A stretch of 64,000 nt of DNA from Bagarius yarrelli (lineage: Eukaryota > Chordata > Actinopteri > Siluriformes > Sisoridae), in NCBI GenBank assembly GCA_005784505.1, contig VCAZ01000178.1, forward strand, positions 517,551-581,550, in the 5' to 3' direction. Under the pieces are notes generated by a model. That model worked only from the letters and a program-made list of their open reading frames with translations. It had not been told where the DNA came from and did not search any database. Shown here in pieces: positions 13,201 through 28,721 of this stretch; within the stretch, counting starts at the first letter, position 1, and each line of letters opens with the position of its first letter. Position numbers and translations under genes: made by a program.

Positions 13201-16200
13201 AATTACACTCGCACACAGATACTTGTTCAGCTGACGATTTAGAGAAAGTATTCCAAAAAGCAACTAACATTGTATGGACAGTAGATTAACCCCGAATCCT
13301 GGCATGTGTCTGTGTTTTAAAATTTATACCCGTGGCCTGTGAGTGTATAATCCGCTTAATGAAATAAAGTACATCCTCTCAGTCTGTGTTTAGAATTCCA
13401 CTCACTTAATGCAGTCCTCGCAGTCTATGTTCCCCGTGGTCTCCTTAATCGTTCGCTCTGAGATGAAGGCCGGGTATTCAGTATCACACGGAACCAGCAT
13501 AGTCCGTCCCTCTCTCTGAGCTAGTAAGTAAACAAACGGATAGACAGACAGATAGATCAAAAGACCTAAAAAATGTTTAAAAACTATTTGCTGAAGCAAA
13601 GCATCCTGTAAAAAAGGCTATATAAAGTACAGTACAAAGAAATAAATGTTTCTCTAAAAGACATGGTTTTGTTTAAATCTGACGCCACCTAGTGCTCACT
13701 CATCAGTAACTCTTACTCAGATTCACTAGAGGTGCTTAAATGTGTTTGATGCACAGAAAAGCTCAGAACTAACAATATGCTACATCTAAGTTAATATTAC
13801 ATGTTAGTAAGCAAGAAGTCATTAAGAATCTATGTTACATATTTGCAACCAAAAATTAAGAAATAATATACATTTACGCAACTTACATTTATCTCTTTTA
13901 TACAATTGAGCAATTGGGGGTTAGGGCCTTGCTCAGGGGCCCAACAGTGGCAACTTGTGCTGGGAATCAAACCCTAATCCTCCAATTAGCAGTCCAAAAT
14001 CTTAACCACTGCATTACCACTTTCCCTGCTTGACTAGTTAAACAGATTAATACCCACAACAGCTCGATAAGAAATAATAAATGGTTGTGATTTTAAAATA
14101 ATTACAGTTCCTATGGCTGGACTATTAAATGTGAGACCTTATAATAAAAAATGCAGCCCTGTGTATTTACTTGTCAACCTAAGTCAAATTCATCAAATCT
14201 CATGACATTAAATATATGTATGCGAAAAATAAATCCCTGACATATAAAGCTGTAAAAATAAGTCTGATCCTTTTTTTATCCTGTTTACATGGGATATTAA
14301 AAAAAAGGAAAATTTGATTGACTATAAGAATGTGTGTACAGTTAAATGGGAGGAGGGTAGCCTAGTGGTTAATATGTGCATATGTGTGTGCGCAGGTGTT
14401 TTATAAAACACAGAAATATGATAGTGTGTGTAAAATAAATGAATTTGGAAGGAAGTGTCAATATAAAAACAGTAAAAAGCAATTGTCTAGAAAGTCACAT
14501 TAATTTTCTGTAAGTTCTAAGAATTTTTTTGCCCCAAACTGTCAATCAACACTGCTGTAATTTAGTTTATATATTTAGACATAACCTACATACCATGAAT
14601 CCGTTAATTATCCAGCTGTTAATTATAACCGTGAAAATATGCTTATGATGCATATGTGTGTGGGAATTATTCAAGTGTCTAAAACTTTTTTTTAATTAAA
14701 TACATTGAAAAAATTAAACGAGTAAATATAAACACATGCGTTGCAAATAACACATATTAACATTAAACGAAAGAGCTCTGAGTGGTGTTGTAGATGATTT
14801 GAGATGTCCCAAACTGTTTATTAACTGTGCTGTGATTTAGGATTTATTTTTGGATTTAACATACAAAAGTAAAATTATAGTAGGTAATCTAATTATAGTA
14901 TGTGAAAGATTAATTATAAGAAATAATTTTTATAATACATATTAGAGAGGAACTGACCAAGGATCAGTTTACTGATCATTTTATATTAATCTCTTGTTGA
15001 AGAAAGTTTTTTGAGTGACAGGTCATGAGATGGAAAGAAAGACACATGTTGTGCAATATGTTATGTTTTAAAATGATTTAGCTGTACTGTAAAGTATTTG
15101 TGATAAAATAATTCGCTGTGATAATTCTTCCCATAATATATTGTTTAAAATAACGCAAAACGATATAAAATTCCTGATTTGGGTTACACACAAACACTGG
15201 TTAGCCTAGAAGATCATCGTAAAGAAGGTAAAATAAAAGTAAATGTAAAAGATAGAAAGACATGCACTACATATAAACAAAAAGAGCACTTGGTGGGTCT
15301 GAATTCCTCAAAACTGTACTGGACAAGTCTACAGAGAAGTTCATTAAAATACAGTTAAATATGATCATGAGCAATAACTTTTCCCAGAATGACACCAAAG
15401 AAACGAACCCTCTGCTTTAACATCCAAGTGCCACCAGCTGTAAAGGTTGAACTCCATCAGAAATCTGTGGGCAGAAAAGAAAAGAAAATCATAATTAAAA
15501 AAGTAATTATGTTCTAGGATGCTTATTCTAAAAGTCTAAATTATTGTAATGTTTGTAGGTTGGTAATAATAGCTTGAAAGCAGTTTTATATTGATAATAA
15601 GGTTAATAAATAATTAATCATTTAGTAGCCGCCTGGCTCCCAATACCCACACTCGCACCCTTGTGCCCCTCCAATTCGCTGGTAAGCTTCTCTGCCCCGC
15701 CTACTTGCGCCCCTAATGCACATTTTATTTAAGTGCGGGTCCAAATGGACTTTAATTAAGGATGTTACCTAGAATTCATCTGGTGGTGTGACGTTTCAAA
15801 CGAATTAAGCAAAAAAAAAGCAGAAAAACGGAGCAGTTTTGGCAGACTTTTGAGAAAATTGCACACTTTATGGAAGACCTTAGGGCGTAATGTGGGTATT
15901 AGGACACTTTTCATTATAATCTATTGGCTTAGTGATTTCCAGGCAGAGGCCTTTCTGTGTGGAGTTTGTACTCTGGTTTTCTTCGACAGTTTAAAAACAT
16001 GTTAGGTTGATTGGTGATTCTAAATTGGCCATAGGAGTGAGTGTGAGTGTGTGCGTGGCCCTGTGATAGACTGGCGACCTGTCAAGGGTGTATCCCTCCT
16101 GCCTTTCGCTCTTCAAAGACAGGCTACAGCAGATCCCTGTGATCCCGAATTGGGGAATAAGCGGGTATAGAATGAATAAATTATAAAACCATTAAAACGT

Positions 16201-19200
16201 CCTTGTTTGTTCATTAAATTTGATTAATCCTTTTTTATTATTTCTTATGATTTTTTGTTCTCGTTTGTGGACTCCTTTCCAGCACACCCACATAAAGGTT
16301 TCCTGCCAAACTGCTGCCACAAAGTTTAAAGGCCATGGTTCTCTAGAACACACAGCGTTACATTATTCTTTCACTAAAACTTAAAGGCCCAAACACTGCT
16401 TCAGCAAGATAATGTCCCTGTTAACAAAGCCTATAAGCTCGATAAAGACATGGTGTGCTTTGGTTGCTGTGGAAAAACTCAAGTGTCCCAGACATATTAT
16501 TTATAACATTTTTCATTATTATATTTTAATCTGGAAGTATGATGGTTTAGTGGTTTGCACAGTTTCCTCACAGCAAGAAGGTCTCAGTTTTGTATCCCCT
16601 GCAGGTGTGAAGTTGTGTTATCCCTGTGGTTGTGAGTAAATTGCCCATAGGAGTCAGTGTGAGTGTTTGTGGTTGTTTGTCTGTATGTGTCCCTGTGATG
16701 GACTGGCGATTTGTCCAGGGTGACCTGTGCCTTTCACCCAATGACAGCGGGGATAGACTCCAGCAGATCCCTGTGACTCTGTTTAGGAATAAGCAGGTAT
16801 AGACGATGGATGGATGGATGGATGGATGGATGGATGGATAGATGGATGAATATGGATGGATGGATGGATGGATAGATAGATGGATGAATATAGATGGATG
16901 AATATAGATGGATGAATAAATGTTCAGTGAAAAAAGAGAACGTTTAAAAGTCTCTGAAATTTTCTGTGATGTTTCTAATAAGAGAGAATAATTAACTATG
17001 TTGTGTACAGTCTTTGTTGCTTTGTTTACATGATTACCAGAACTTTACAGCAACAACGGCACAAATGCACATGGAATGATAGCTTTGATCATGTCAGTCT
17101 GGTCGAGAGTAACCTCAGCGAGGGTGGCGGAGTTCAAAGACGCTTTCCAGGATTCCCCTGGCTATCTCCATTAGGCGTTTGGTAATTTGCCTTGTTTTGG
17201 AATAGTGGAATAAATAAAAGCAGATGACTCGGAGGTTTACTTACATGACGAGCTGAGCCAGCAGCCATTTAACTGTCGCAAAGATGGCAAAGTAGGGCTG
17301 CAAGAAAGAGTAAGGCCATAAATCACAAAATCAGATGACAGTAAACAACAACAAGGGTCAGGATTGTGTGGTCGGGTACACACATAGTAATGTGGTAAAT
17401 AAAGAGCAGTGAGTTTAGAGTGCAAGACATTGGAAAGTTCATGCACACACACATGCTGGTGGAGACTGTATAGATGTGGCTGCTCTTCATCATTGTGTGG
17501 CAAGACCACCCATGAATGAAACAAAAGAAAGAAAGAAGAGAGGTTGAATCGAGCAAAGAAAAAAAAGATGCACATTGGCACAGATGTAACTTCTTAATAG
17601 CAGTTCACAGTATGTGCTGCACTGAGTATTTTTATACTCACGTCTAACAGACTGCTTGAACTGTCATTGCTCTCAGTGTAGATCCTGCAGATGGCCTGAT
17701 AGTCATACAAAGTCACCCTAAGAGAGAGAAGATTAAAAAAAAACAGCTTTTACATTTTACAGCACTTTGCAGACACCTTTATCCTGAGTGGGGTAGATCA
17801 GTAGTTAAAGTGTTAGAATGCTAACCAGAAGATTGTGAGTTTGATTCCCATCACCACCAAGCTATCACTGTTGAGCCCCTAAGAAAGGCCCTAAATCCCC
17901 AATTGCTCAGTTGTATAAATGTAAGGGATAAATCTCTGGGTAAGGGTGTCTGCCGAATATTATAAATGAATATTTTCACAACTGAGGGTTAAGGGCCTTG
18001 CCAACAGTGGCAACTTGGTGGTGCTTGTAATCAAACCTACAATCTTCTGGTTAGCAGTACAATACCTTAATCACTGAGCCACCAACTCCAACAATGTGCA
18101 CAAACACACACGCAGTAATTGTTTTTTAATAACATGGGAAATAAGCTAGAAAGATGCACAATGAAACATGCCACCACTCTAAATTTCAAGCCTACAAAGT
18201 GTTTAATTCATAATGCTTGGGAAGTGATAGGGGATAGCGGTTCGATTCCCAGCACCACCAAGTTGCCACTTTTGCCCCTTCAATCAGCATTGCTCAGTAG
18301 AAAAAAAAAAAAAAAATTAAAGTCACTCTGGATAAGGGCAGCTGATAAATGCTAGAAATGTAACTGTAATAAAAAAAATTGGTCCAATTTTTAAAACACA
18401 GCCCACGACTTGATAAATTTGGGGTTTGTACAAAAAGAAATAGTTCTAATAATAGTGTGAATGCCTTAAAAAATGAATATTTGCCATTTTAAAATAGTTG
18501 TCTGTTTATTAGTGTCTCAAATGGTTAAGGCGCTGAGCTGTTAAAAATCCAACCCAGTGTAGACGGCAAACATCAATGTGACATCAATGTTTAGACTCTG
18601 ATTTTACTTTCACAATGACGCTGAGGAACTGTGCATGTGTAAGTGTATTAGATGATGGTGATGATGATGATGATGATGTGTTCAATAGGTGGAGGGTATC
18701 TTTTATAACCAAGTCTTCAGGTTAGGAAAGGCTGAGCTGTGTGTGTGTGTGTGTGTGTTTAAAAGCGAGTCAGGTGTTTGTGTCTGAACTTTATTATGCA
18801 TGTCTGACTGCATTTCTGAGACAGCGGTTACAAGTGCAAAGAATGTTTGACCATGTGACTTACAGGGCACGTGTATGAAGTTGATTTGTTTGGCTGTGAT
18901 GCATACAGACCGTGTGTGTGAGATCACTGCCTGGGTTTGCTAGCAAATGGGGTTTTGGACACCATCCCCCACACACACAGCCCGAGGACAGGAGAAGCTG
19001 TCACTGAAGACAAACAATTGTGAGATAGCGTGCAAAGAACATTACGGCTAATCCCTCAGAATTGATGGGATTAATAACCTCACTCGATGTCAGACACGCT
19101 GTTTCTGGAAGTTATCTTCTGCCCCGACTTTTACTCTTTTACCCTATATAGCTTTTGTGATAAGTTTTTCCGATGTCCTGTGAATTACATCACTGTTAAT

Positions 19201-22200
19201 AAGCAATAAGGTTGAGTTTGTAAAATATTTGCATTCTCGTTGTGAGAAGTGGATAAGATTTTGGCCAACTGCTCAAAAGGATCATGCATTTAATTCACAT
19301 CACCACCCAAGCTGCCACTGCAAGAACCCTGAGCAACGCTTTTTTAACCCTCAACTGCTTGGTTAAATAAAAAAAAAGGATATAAAAATATAAGGTGTTC
19401 TGGACAAGGTGTCTGGAAAAAAATGCCAGAAATGTAAACCATAATGCACTACAATATTATTAAAATTGCTGAACATTTAAATACCTGAAATGTTGTTATT
19501 TTTAAATACTTTACCTTTAACCTCCAGGCTTAAGATCAGAATTTTTTCTTTCTGGTTGGTATTATAGATTATTGTCCAAATAGTGGTATTAGTAATTAGA
19601 TAAAGGGATAGTTCACTAAAAAAATTAATTCTGTTATTAATTATCCACACTCATGTTGTTCCAGACCATAAGACCTTCATTTCATCTTAGGCACAAATTT
19701 AAGATATATTTTATTATATATGAGGGCTTTGTGTCTCTCCTATAGACAGCAAGGTGAAGTGGGGGGAAGTGGTAGCGCAGTGGTTAAGGTGCCTGACTAG
19801 TATTAGGAAGTATTAGACACAGAAAATTACCAAAATTATTGACAAAGTAGTCCATGTGACGTCATTGGTTCAACTGTAATATTAGGAAGCAACAAGAGTA
19901 GGATCTGTGGCGATGGTGAACAAAATGTGCCATGTCTTGTGTACAGTCGGAGAGACATACAATGTATAAAAGCTATCAATATACACACTTTAACACCATT
20001 TTAAAGACTGAACCAAAAACAAAACTTGCGTCTTTCTTTTTTAGAGTGTTCAAGGTCATCATGCCGGATTTGGGTCATTCATAGTGTTTAACACATACTG
20101 CCGTGAACGCGCATCCACAAGACGCAGTAGGGACAAAAAGTCTTTTTTTTCTTTTCTTTGCCAGAAAACTTATTTTCGTAGCTTTGTAATATTACAGTTG
20201 ATTTTTAAGCCTTTGAAATCTTAAATTGTGTTTTAAAGATAAAAGAAGATCTTACGGGTTTTTGGGTCAACCATCCCTGTAAATATACTAACAAATAAAG
20301 TAATTTCTTCAATGTTGTGGTAATTTGACTATGTTAAATAATACGTTTAGTACAATGTTTTTACAAGTATATAATTCACACCTGACCATCATTTCCATAT
20401 GTGTATTAGACCATCCTCTTACTCCTGTAATTATGTTTGGGGTGCAGTCAGCTTTCCAGTTTATCATAAAATTGTTCAATGGGGTTGAGGTCAAGACTCT
20501 CAAATTTTTTCACACCAACCATAACACACCATGACTTTATAGAGCTAAGAAGCTTTGTACACAGGATTATTGTCATGCTGGAACAGTTCTAGTGAAGGAA
20601 TAACATAATAATATAACCTACAATAGCATTTAAGATAATTGTGTTGTTTCAACTTTGTGAAAACAGTTAAGAAAGAAAACACTAATGAGAGTGTGCTAAG
20701 TTTAATTTTAATTTCATTTTTATTTGTATAGCACTTTTATAAATGGACATTGTCTCAAAGCAGCTTTACACAGAATGCAGTAACAGTGAAAAAGTGTAAG
20801 TTTTCCTTAATGATTAAGCCGGGGGGCGACTGTGCCAAAGAAAACTCCCTGAGATGAATAAACACAAGACAGAACCCATTCTCATCTGGCTAACACTAAA
20901 TGTTTGTTGATTACATTTAAGTTGTCCACAAACCTTTGGCCATGAACACCAGGCCATGGCCAATTTTGAGTGCTGCTTAATTTTAGGTTTGCTATATGAT
21001 ATAAAATGGCACTCCGACTAATTTAATAATACAGTTACAGCATTATTAATATTATTATTGGTATTATATACTAATAATATAGTCAATGTAATGATGTTTT
21101 TCTATCAGTTTCAATTTTAAAATTATAAGTATACTTGCGTCATATACAACTCCAGGTTTTAACACTACAAAATGTAGGATGAGTTTAAGGGGTAAGTAAT
21201 TATGCAAGGCACACTTAATAACATGTATTTTTAAAAAATATTTTTCCCTTTAAATCTAATAGACATATTTTGAATTATAGGCTTGTGTAGGAGTTAAATC
21301 ATTGCTGAAAAAAAAATCATCTCTGAATCCTGCTGTGAAATAACATCTGCTAATCTCACATGAGCCAAAACCCATATTTCATTTCAGTCTTTTAGGCAGA
21401 ACATCTCTATACTGCCATCATTTCAACTTTACAGGGGGATATACTGTGCAGTGAAGTGTGTAGTAATGTGTGTGTGTGTTGATGTTTTAGGTCAGGATTT
21501 TAGACTGAGGGCGAGGGCACCCGTCCACCATGTGAGTGTAAAACTAAGCAATGGAAAAAAAAAACCTTCTACATCACCTGCCTTCAACGCTTTTCCTCCT
21601 TCTTGTCTTCCTCCTCTTTACATTCCACACTTAATCATAGCTAATCGTGTCGCCCATCGCTTGTGGCTATTCTCATTCCACAGAATGCTTCAGAGGCCCT
21701 GTTCTCCAGATGTCTGATTGTGTTAAAGAAAAGAAATGTGTGTGTGTTTTGCATGTGGATTTGAGTGGGTTGCTCTCTTTTACCTTTACTGTTTGCTTTA
21801 TCTGTAGAACGTCTTGCTCAAGCTGTATGTCAGTCAGAACTTATACTCCCTATATCCGTTAAGAACACTTTACATCATGTATCTTTATTTGCATATGACA
21901 TATTGTTATTTTTAGATAATTCAGTTCTATCAGTCCCCCACATTTGTAATTTATTTAATCAGTTCAGTAATCTATCAGGGTACAAAACACTTCTGGTTTT
22001 GTTCCAGCGGTACATTCTTTCACATACTTGGATATAAATCTATCCGTCCTTGCAGGATATTTTGTTAAAAAAAATGTAATAAAAATTTGGCTAAAGTCAC
22101 CTCAGGTCTGGCAAATTGGACGCATCTTCCTTCTTTTTTAATGCAAGAATATCTGTTGTTAAAATAAACATCCTTACTCGCATTAATTTTTATTCCTCTT

Positions 22201-25200
22201 TGATTCCTCTACCCCCACCTGCTGGCTGTTGGAAAAAACTTGATTCAGTAATCTCTCAATATATTTGGAATAGTAAATGCCCCTGAATCTACTTTACAGC
22301 GTAACAGATCAGATGCTGGCTGGTCCTTTCCAAATTTTAAATTATACGCTGACTCCTTTACTCTTTGTACACTGTCAGCCTGGTTTCAACCAAAGTGTCC
22401 TTTGATAACATTTTTGATGACTGAGGTCTGAAATCATTTAAAGATTTTGAGGCTCTTTTTAATCTACCAGGTTACTCCTTTTTCATGTGTCTTCATATTA
22501 GGTCAGCATTTCATGCATATGGAGTTCCCTGGAAGACACAATTACCTGTACATTCCTTGGGAAAGTAATTTTCCCCCACAAAAAAATTTTGTTATTTCTG
22601 CTTTAGTTATTTACTCCTTTCATCTCAATCAATCATACAAACCATTGTCCATAACAACTATCTGGTCTAAGGATATCAGTGGTGACTTACAAACTTTTTT
22701 TGATCAAATTTGGGAGGCCAACATCATCCTTAAAACAAAATAATCAGATGATCTATTGGAAATTACTACATAGAGCTTATCCCCTTTAAAACGCTTCTGT
22801 ATGCATGTGTCTCCTTCCCTAAATTGCAATTTATGTCCGCAGGGGGCCCTCTGTACATTTGCGAATGCTCTGTATTTTCTCATTTCTGGTCTTAGCTTGA
22901 TAATGACATATCATTTCTATTCATATCCATTTCTAAAGAATGTGGATTTGAATCTTTTCTTCTTAAATACCTTTTCTGAATTGGCTCTGTCTCTGCACCA
23001 GAGAATCTTACCTTTAGCTGCTCTCACTGCTGCAAAGAAAATGTTAGTCAGTCGATAGGCTCTTCCCCATTCAATGTCCAGACATGTTTGGGGCTTATAT
23101 TCGCTTGACATTGTTTCTATAAAACTATCTACAGCTTACATTCATAGAGCAAAGACAAAAACTTTGAAGACCTGAAATGCTAGTTTTGACATTGTTAAAT
23201 CTTTTGTTTCTGATGTATTTTGAATTTGTGTCTATTTTTTATTTATTTTGTGATTAGGTATTGCGGTTTGTACTTTTTCCACTGCAGTGTCTTATTTTTC
23301 TAGGAAGAGTTTGGGTCTGCCTGGTGGGTTGGTGGGTGGACGGTATTTCTGCAGTCTGGATTGGTGCATTATATTTTGTGCTGTACTCAAATGACTGCTC
23401 AGTAAAGAGGTTTACAGCCCATGGCACTGTAGCTAACCTCACTGGACATAAATAAAAAAGTGAAATTAATGAAAAATTACAACAAAGGATTGTCTTGGCC
23501 ACTCCAAAACATTTATGTTGTTTTCCTTGAAACATTTTTTTGACCGTTGGAATGGTATTTCTAGGATTAAAACATACACAGCATTCATATGTCCAAAGCA
23601 CTTCAGTGTAGTCTTATCTGACCAGAGGATGACTGATCAAAAGTTTGGATCTTTATCTAGATGAGCCCTCACTAAGGCCAGTCACACCTCTTGCTGTGTC
23701 TGGTTATGGAGTGGTGCCTGTCTTAGCGACGTCCATGGAGACCACCTAGATGCAGAATTCGCTGAACAATGGATTTGATACAGTATTCATTCCTTGCTTG
23801 GTTTTTATTAGAGCTTTGGTGGTGATATAGGGGTGGTTATTTACATTGCGGTAGATCTTTCTAGCAACTCTAGATACTTTGTACTTCCTGCCATGCCCAT
23901 CCACGTTTTTGACAGTGTTAAACATTTTAAACTTCTTTTTGATACTCTGTACAGTTAATAAATATATACTTATGCTTTCAGCTGCTGTGGGGGGGATTAT
24001 AGGGATTATATTTTGTCAGAAAATTTTCCATTTTGACTAAATTTGAGATGCTGCATTACTTTAAACTATTTGGAGATTGTAAAAAGGATTTTACGCTTAC
24101 GAGGTTCAGTAAATAACAATACGCTTTTATTACCTTTTAAAAGAACCCATGGATAGTAGTTTGCTCATGACGGCACGCTCTGCCTCTCCAAAAAAGACTC
24201 CTGTCTGAATGACAGAGGAATTAAAAGAGAAACATTAAAGTAATCCAATTAAACAAGTATCAAAAAAATAAAATGTACTGTCAAAAAACTAAAATAGAAA
24301 AAAGGTCAGAAATCAAATAGAAGTGCATGTGTTAATGAGCTACAGTGTCACACGTCTAGTATGTAATTGTACCTTACAATGCGCAGTAGTTTCTTTATCC
24401 CCTATTCAAAGTAGCATTATGGAGCTGCATTTTGTTTACAATATTAATAATAATAATAATAATTATTATTATTATAATTATAATATAGTACAGTGAAATC
24501 AAGGGCAATTAAGTATTGCACAACTCAACAAAGAAAAAAACATGTAGATAGATACAATAAGCTCATGCTTTCATGCACACAAATTAGCAACAGTATGTGT
24601 GACCTATTTATGTGCCTTTACTGCTATTTCAAAAAATCCCAGAAGTCTTCAAGAAATTTAGGTCTGGTGATTTTGTAGGTAAGTCAGTGACCTCATGTTC
24701 CTACATGCTGACCACGTGAATATAAAACATATATTATTTTACCTAAATTGATATTTTAATCGTACATGAAGATTTAGATTCAATAAAATATTTTTTTACC
24801 CACATTTAATTGTAATTTACTTACATTTACTTAACTACAAAAATGTTTTTGAAATTTTAAGAATACTTACATATTAATAATCTGTATTTTAGAAGTGACT
24901 GAAATGTGATATGTTTTAGTTTGGTCTGGGTAGCTTTTTACCAAAGAAAAACAAAACACTTTTGTAAACGTCATACCAAGGAGAAGTCTTCTGCTACTAA
25001 GATGAAGCCATTGTTATCTATGAGGTAACAGTTTATATCCTAAAGCAAAAAGAAAAAATTAGATGCTATCAAAAATGAGATGTTGATAAAAACGATACTA
25101 GCTAAAAAAAAAAACATAGGTAAAACAAAGAAGGAAATTTTACAGCATTAAAAACTTATAATTCAAGATTCTGTTTTATTTCTAGTTCTTCATTTTAATC

Positions 25201-26420
25201 AATTTTCATATCGTCATTTTAATTTCAAGCAAATGTTTAAAAGTATTTTTATTGCCTTGTACAAAAGCTCTGATTTGCCTTAAGTCTAATCTCTTTTACT
25301 AAAATGACGCTTTTGCTTACATGACACTTTAATAGATTTGAAGTTTTTGTCATGTTTGGTGGCATGAACTCAATTATTCAAGTTAAAAAAAGAGAAACCA
25401 AATCTAAACTCCCTCAAACTTAGTTTTAAAAAATAAAACATTTATTATCATTTTTTTTTCAGTTCTAATAATAATGTTTAAACAAATGAATAGAGGCTAG
25501 AGAAGGTGTACAGACTTACATTATCATCACAGCTGATGGAACACTTCCCGTCCAGAGTAGCGCACTACATTGTAAAAAAAACATTTTCAATAGTGGTTAA
25601 TTATGTAAAAACAAATCTAAATTGTTGTTGGTTGTATTATAGGCACATTTTCGGGACATTTTCGAAGAATAAAAATTGTTTTTAAGATAATTTATTTAAC
25701 ATAATGTACAATAGTTTTCACTTTTTTTTTTCACTTTCTGTAGTGAAAAAACAACTAATTTACATACTGTTTACACACAGATGGGACAAATTCACGCTTC
25801 TTAATAGTGTGTATTGGTTGCTGGATGATTTAAAGTGAAAACAATAAGTCTTTGATTTACCTGCTTTATTTTTTGCATATTTGACAACTTTCAAACAACA
25901 TAACTATGATTTTAAGATGTCTTTTAACACTAAAGACAACTGAACACAATTATTATAAAAGTTGCAAACTTTCACTTTAAGAGGTAAAGGTAGAAATGTT
26001 TAAAGTCAGATGATTTGCAAATTGTTCCTTTTATTATGAGAAATATTTATATCTTGAAGCATCCAAAAAGAAAACTGAAATGACAAATAATAAAAGTTTT
26101 AGTTTACACCCCCATTGATTTTAATAGAGAGGGAGTTTTCCTTTGTCACAGTTTCTACCTGCTTGCTTATTATGGACGAACGTACATATTTTCACTGTTA
26201 CTGCATTCTGTGTAAAACTGCTTTAGGACAATGTCTATTGTTAAAAGCACTACACAAATAAAAATGAATTGAATTGAATTAATACACAGCAAAAAATGGG
26301 GAACTTTTGAAGTTTTTAAATTCAACCATAAAAATGTACAGCTTTCCAACATATATAACTGTTTAAAATGTAGAAATGAAAAATGCTCACTGTACTGCTG
26401 TTAGTTTTACATAGCCTTAA

Positions 26421-26457
<37 letters not shown>

Positions 26458-28678
26458 GTGTTTTTAAAAATTTACCTGTCTGCTAGCAGTCCAGAATTTT
26501 CTCTGAAAGAACTCCAACTTCATCTGAATTCCCACAGCTGGATTAAACATACATTCAAAACATGTCATGTTCAAAAATGCTAAAAGTCACACAATGTTTA
26601 CTAACATTATTTTTGGAATTTTTTAGAGCTTTATTCAATTTCATGTCAAATTTAAAAGTCATTAATTTTCACAATGTTAATGAATCTAACTAAATAATAT
26701 TTATTAATACTATAGATTTTTTCGTCCTGGTCATACAGTAAATCATACATTCCTTCTCATGTCCCAAAATCGGTTCTCTCTACAAATCATGTATGTAATA
26801 CCACAACATGGTGGATTAAGGCCAAGTTAAATATGTCACGCAGAAGATTTATGAGTTACTGAATTGATGATGAATTTTAGCTTGATGACAAAAATATTTC
26901 TTCTGTCCATGTAAAGATATATTATCTACACTCTAGATAGCTCTATGAGTATCACTGCTGAAAGAGAGGTAAAGAGGTATGGAGGACACCAATAGTTAAT
27001 AAAATAAAATGTGATTATTTTCGCAAATGGATTTAAAATTAGAGTACATTTCAGTGTGGTTGTATTTTTAGAGCCCTCTGCTGAATACAGACTGCAACTG
27101 CAACGGAAATAGCTACAACAGATAAAAGCCTGTTCCATTCCCCGCTCAGCTAAAACTATCTAAAATGTCTATAAGTCAAATCAGTTTGGCTTTTGGCTGA
27201 AATGCAAACAGCTGTTTCCAATAAAGCTTTTATTGCATGATGGTAATTAGCTCAGGTTGTATTTAAAGTTTTAATATGTGATTATGGAGAATAGTAGCAT
27301 TTTGGACACCATGTCTAATTGTCTTTTTATAAAAATGAGGAAAAGCTGTTAAAACACACTTTACATAGTGTCAACTTTCCACTAGCCTCGAACAAAATCT
27401 GCCTTGGCAGATTTTGCAATACTCGTTACGTTTAAAAAAAAAGAAAAGAGTACAAGAAAAGCATGCCAGAAAAAAGAAAACTAGGAGCCTGTTCTAATTT
27501 TTATGATAATTTTTATAACAGCATAAAATGGCAAAGCTGAAAAATCAAATTGTCCAGACAAATGGCAGTTAGCCACTAGGTTATCCTTGTGTTGGCACTA
27601 AAATAATCTCAGACATGTTAACCTAAAATGAATTACTATAAGACAGAATAAAAAACATATGTCTAAGAAACGGATACATCACTTGGACACTGGGAGATGT
27701 TTAGCCTGGGAGATTAACAACTGTTAATAATACAGTGAGCAAAAATATGTAAACCCTTTTATATGATTTTATATGATTTTAAGAGAAATACCACCCAGTG
27801 GTGGGCCATGCATTGCATGGCACCTGGGTCTTCAGTGGGGACTTACCAGGCTGAAACACCTCTTAATACCACCACTTTTACGTCGCAATTATAGAATTTT
27901 TAGTTTATTTATGTACTTTTATATGCCATGCCAGCATCGCCGCTATTTTTATAGCGATTGCACTCGTACTTCACACTCACTTGACTTAACATAGGGGCAG
28001 GTAGTGGTGGCTCAAATAAGAAGGCGCTGAGTTGTTGATCTAAAGACCAGGAATACCTGGGTTCAAGCCTCACCAACGCCAGTCAGCGACTGCTGAGTCT
28101 TTGAGCAAGACCCTTAACCCTTTCTGCTCCAGGCACGCTGCATTATAGCTGAGCCTGCGCTCTGAACCCAACTTACTAGGATGGGATATGTGAAGAAAGA
28201 ATTTCACTGTGCTGTAAAAAAGTATATGTAACAAATAAAGACATTCACATATATTTCATGGTTTAAATCTTACTTATCTGACTGCCAACAATTTGTAGCA
28301 GTGAATGAAGAGGTATTATATCGCTCGCAAGTAAAGTACAGAGTACCTCAAGGCTCAGTTCTACAACTGTTACTGCTACATAGTGTTCACTGCTATGCTG
28401 ATGACACTCAGCTATATATTTCTTCGCACCCGGAGAAACTTACCAATTTAAAAAACTAACTTCATAGTTGATATAAAAAAACAGAATCCTGAAAAAACAG
28501 AGGTGTTAATTATCGGCAATAAAGCCTCTGCCTGTAATAATCGAAATCACTGTCTAACACTTGATGGCGGCTCCGTACACCCTTTATTGTTAGTTAGGAA
28601 CCTAGGTGTGCTTTTTGACAGCAATCTTTTTTTTGAGAGCCACATTTCTAGCATTTGTAAAAATGCATTTTATTATCT

Positions 28679-28721
<43 letters not shown>

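Noticed and set aside
16806..16925. Regular GGAT/GATA repeats as a CRISPR-like array
   Set aside because: Units are contiguous tetranucleotides without spacers; this is the simple-sequence tail of a SINE.
27995..28080. Possible tRNA gene from A- and B-box-like motifs
   Set aside because: No cloverleaf can be formed; the sequence continues into a SINE body and an AATAAAG tail, and the same head is repeated elsewhere.
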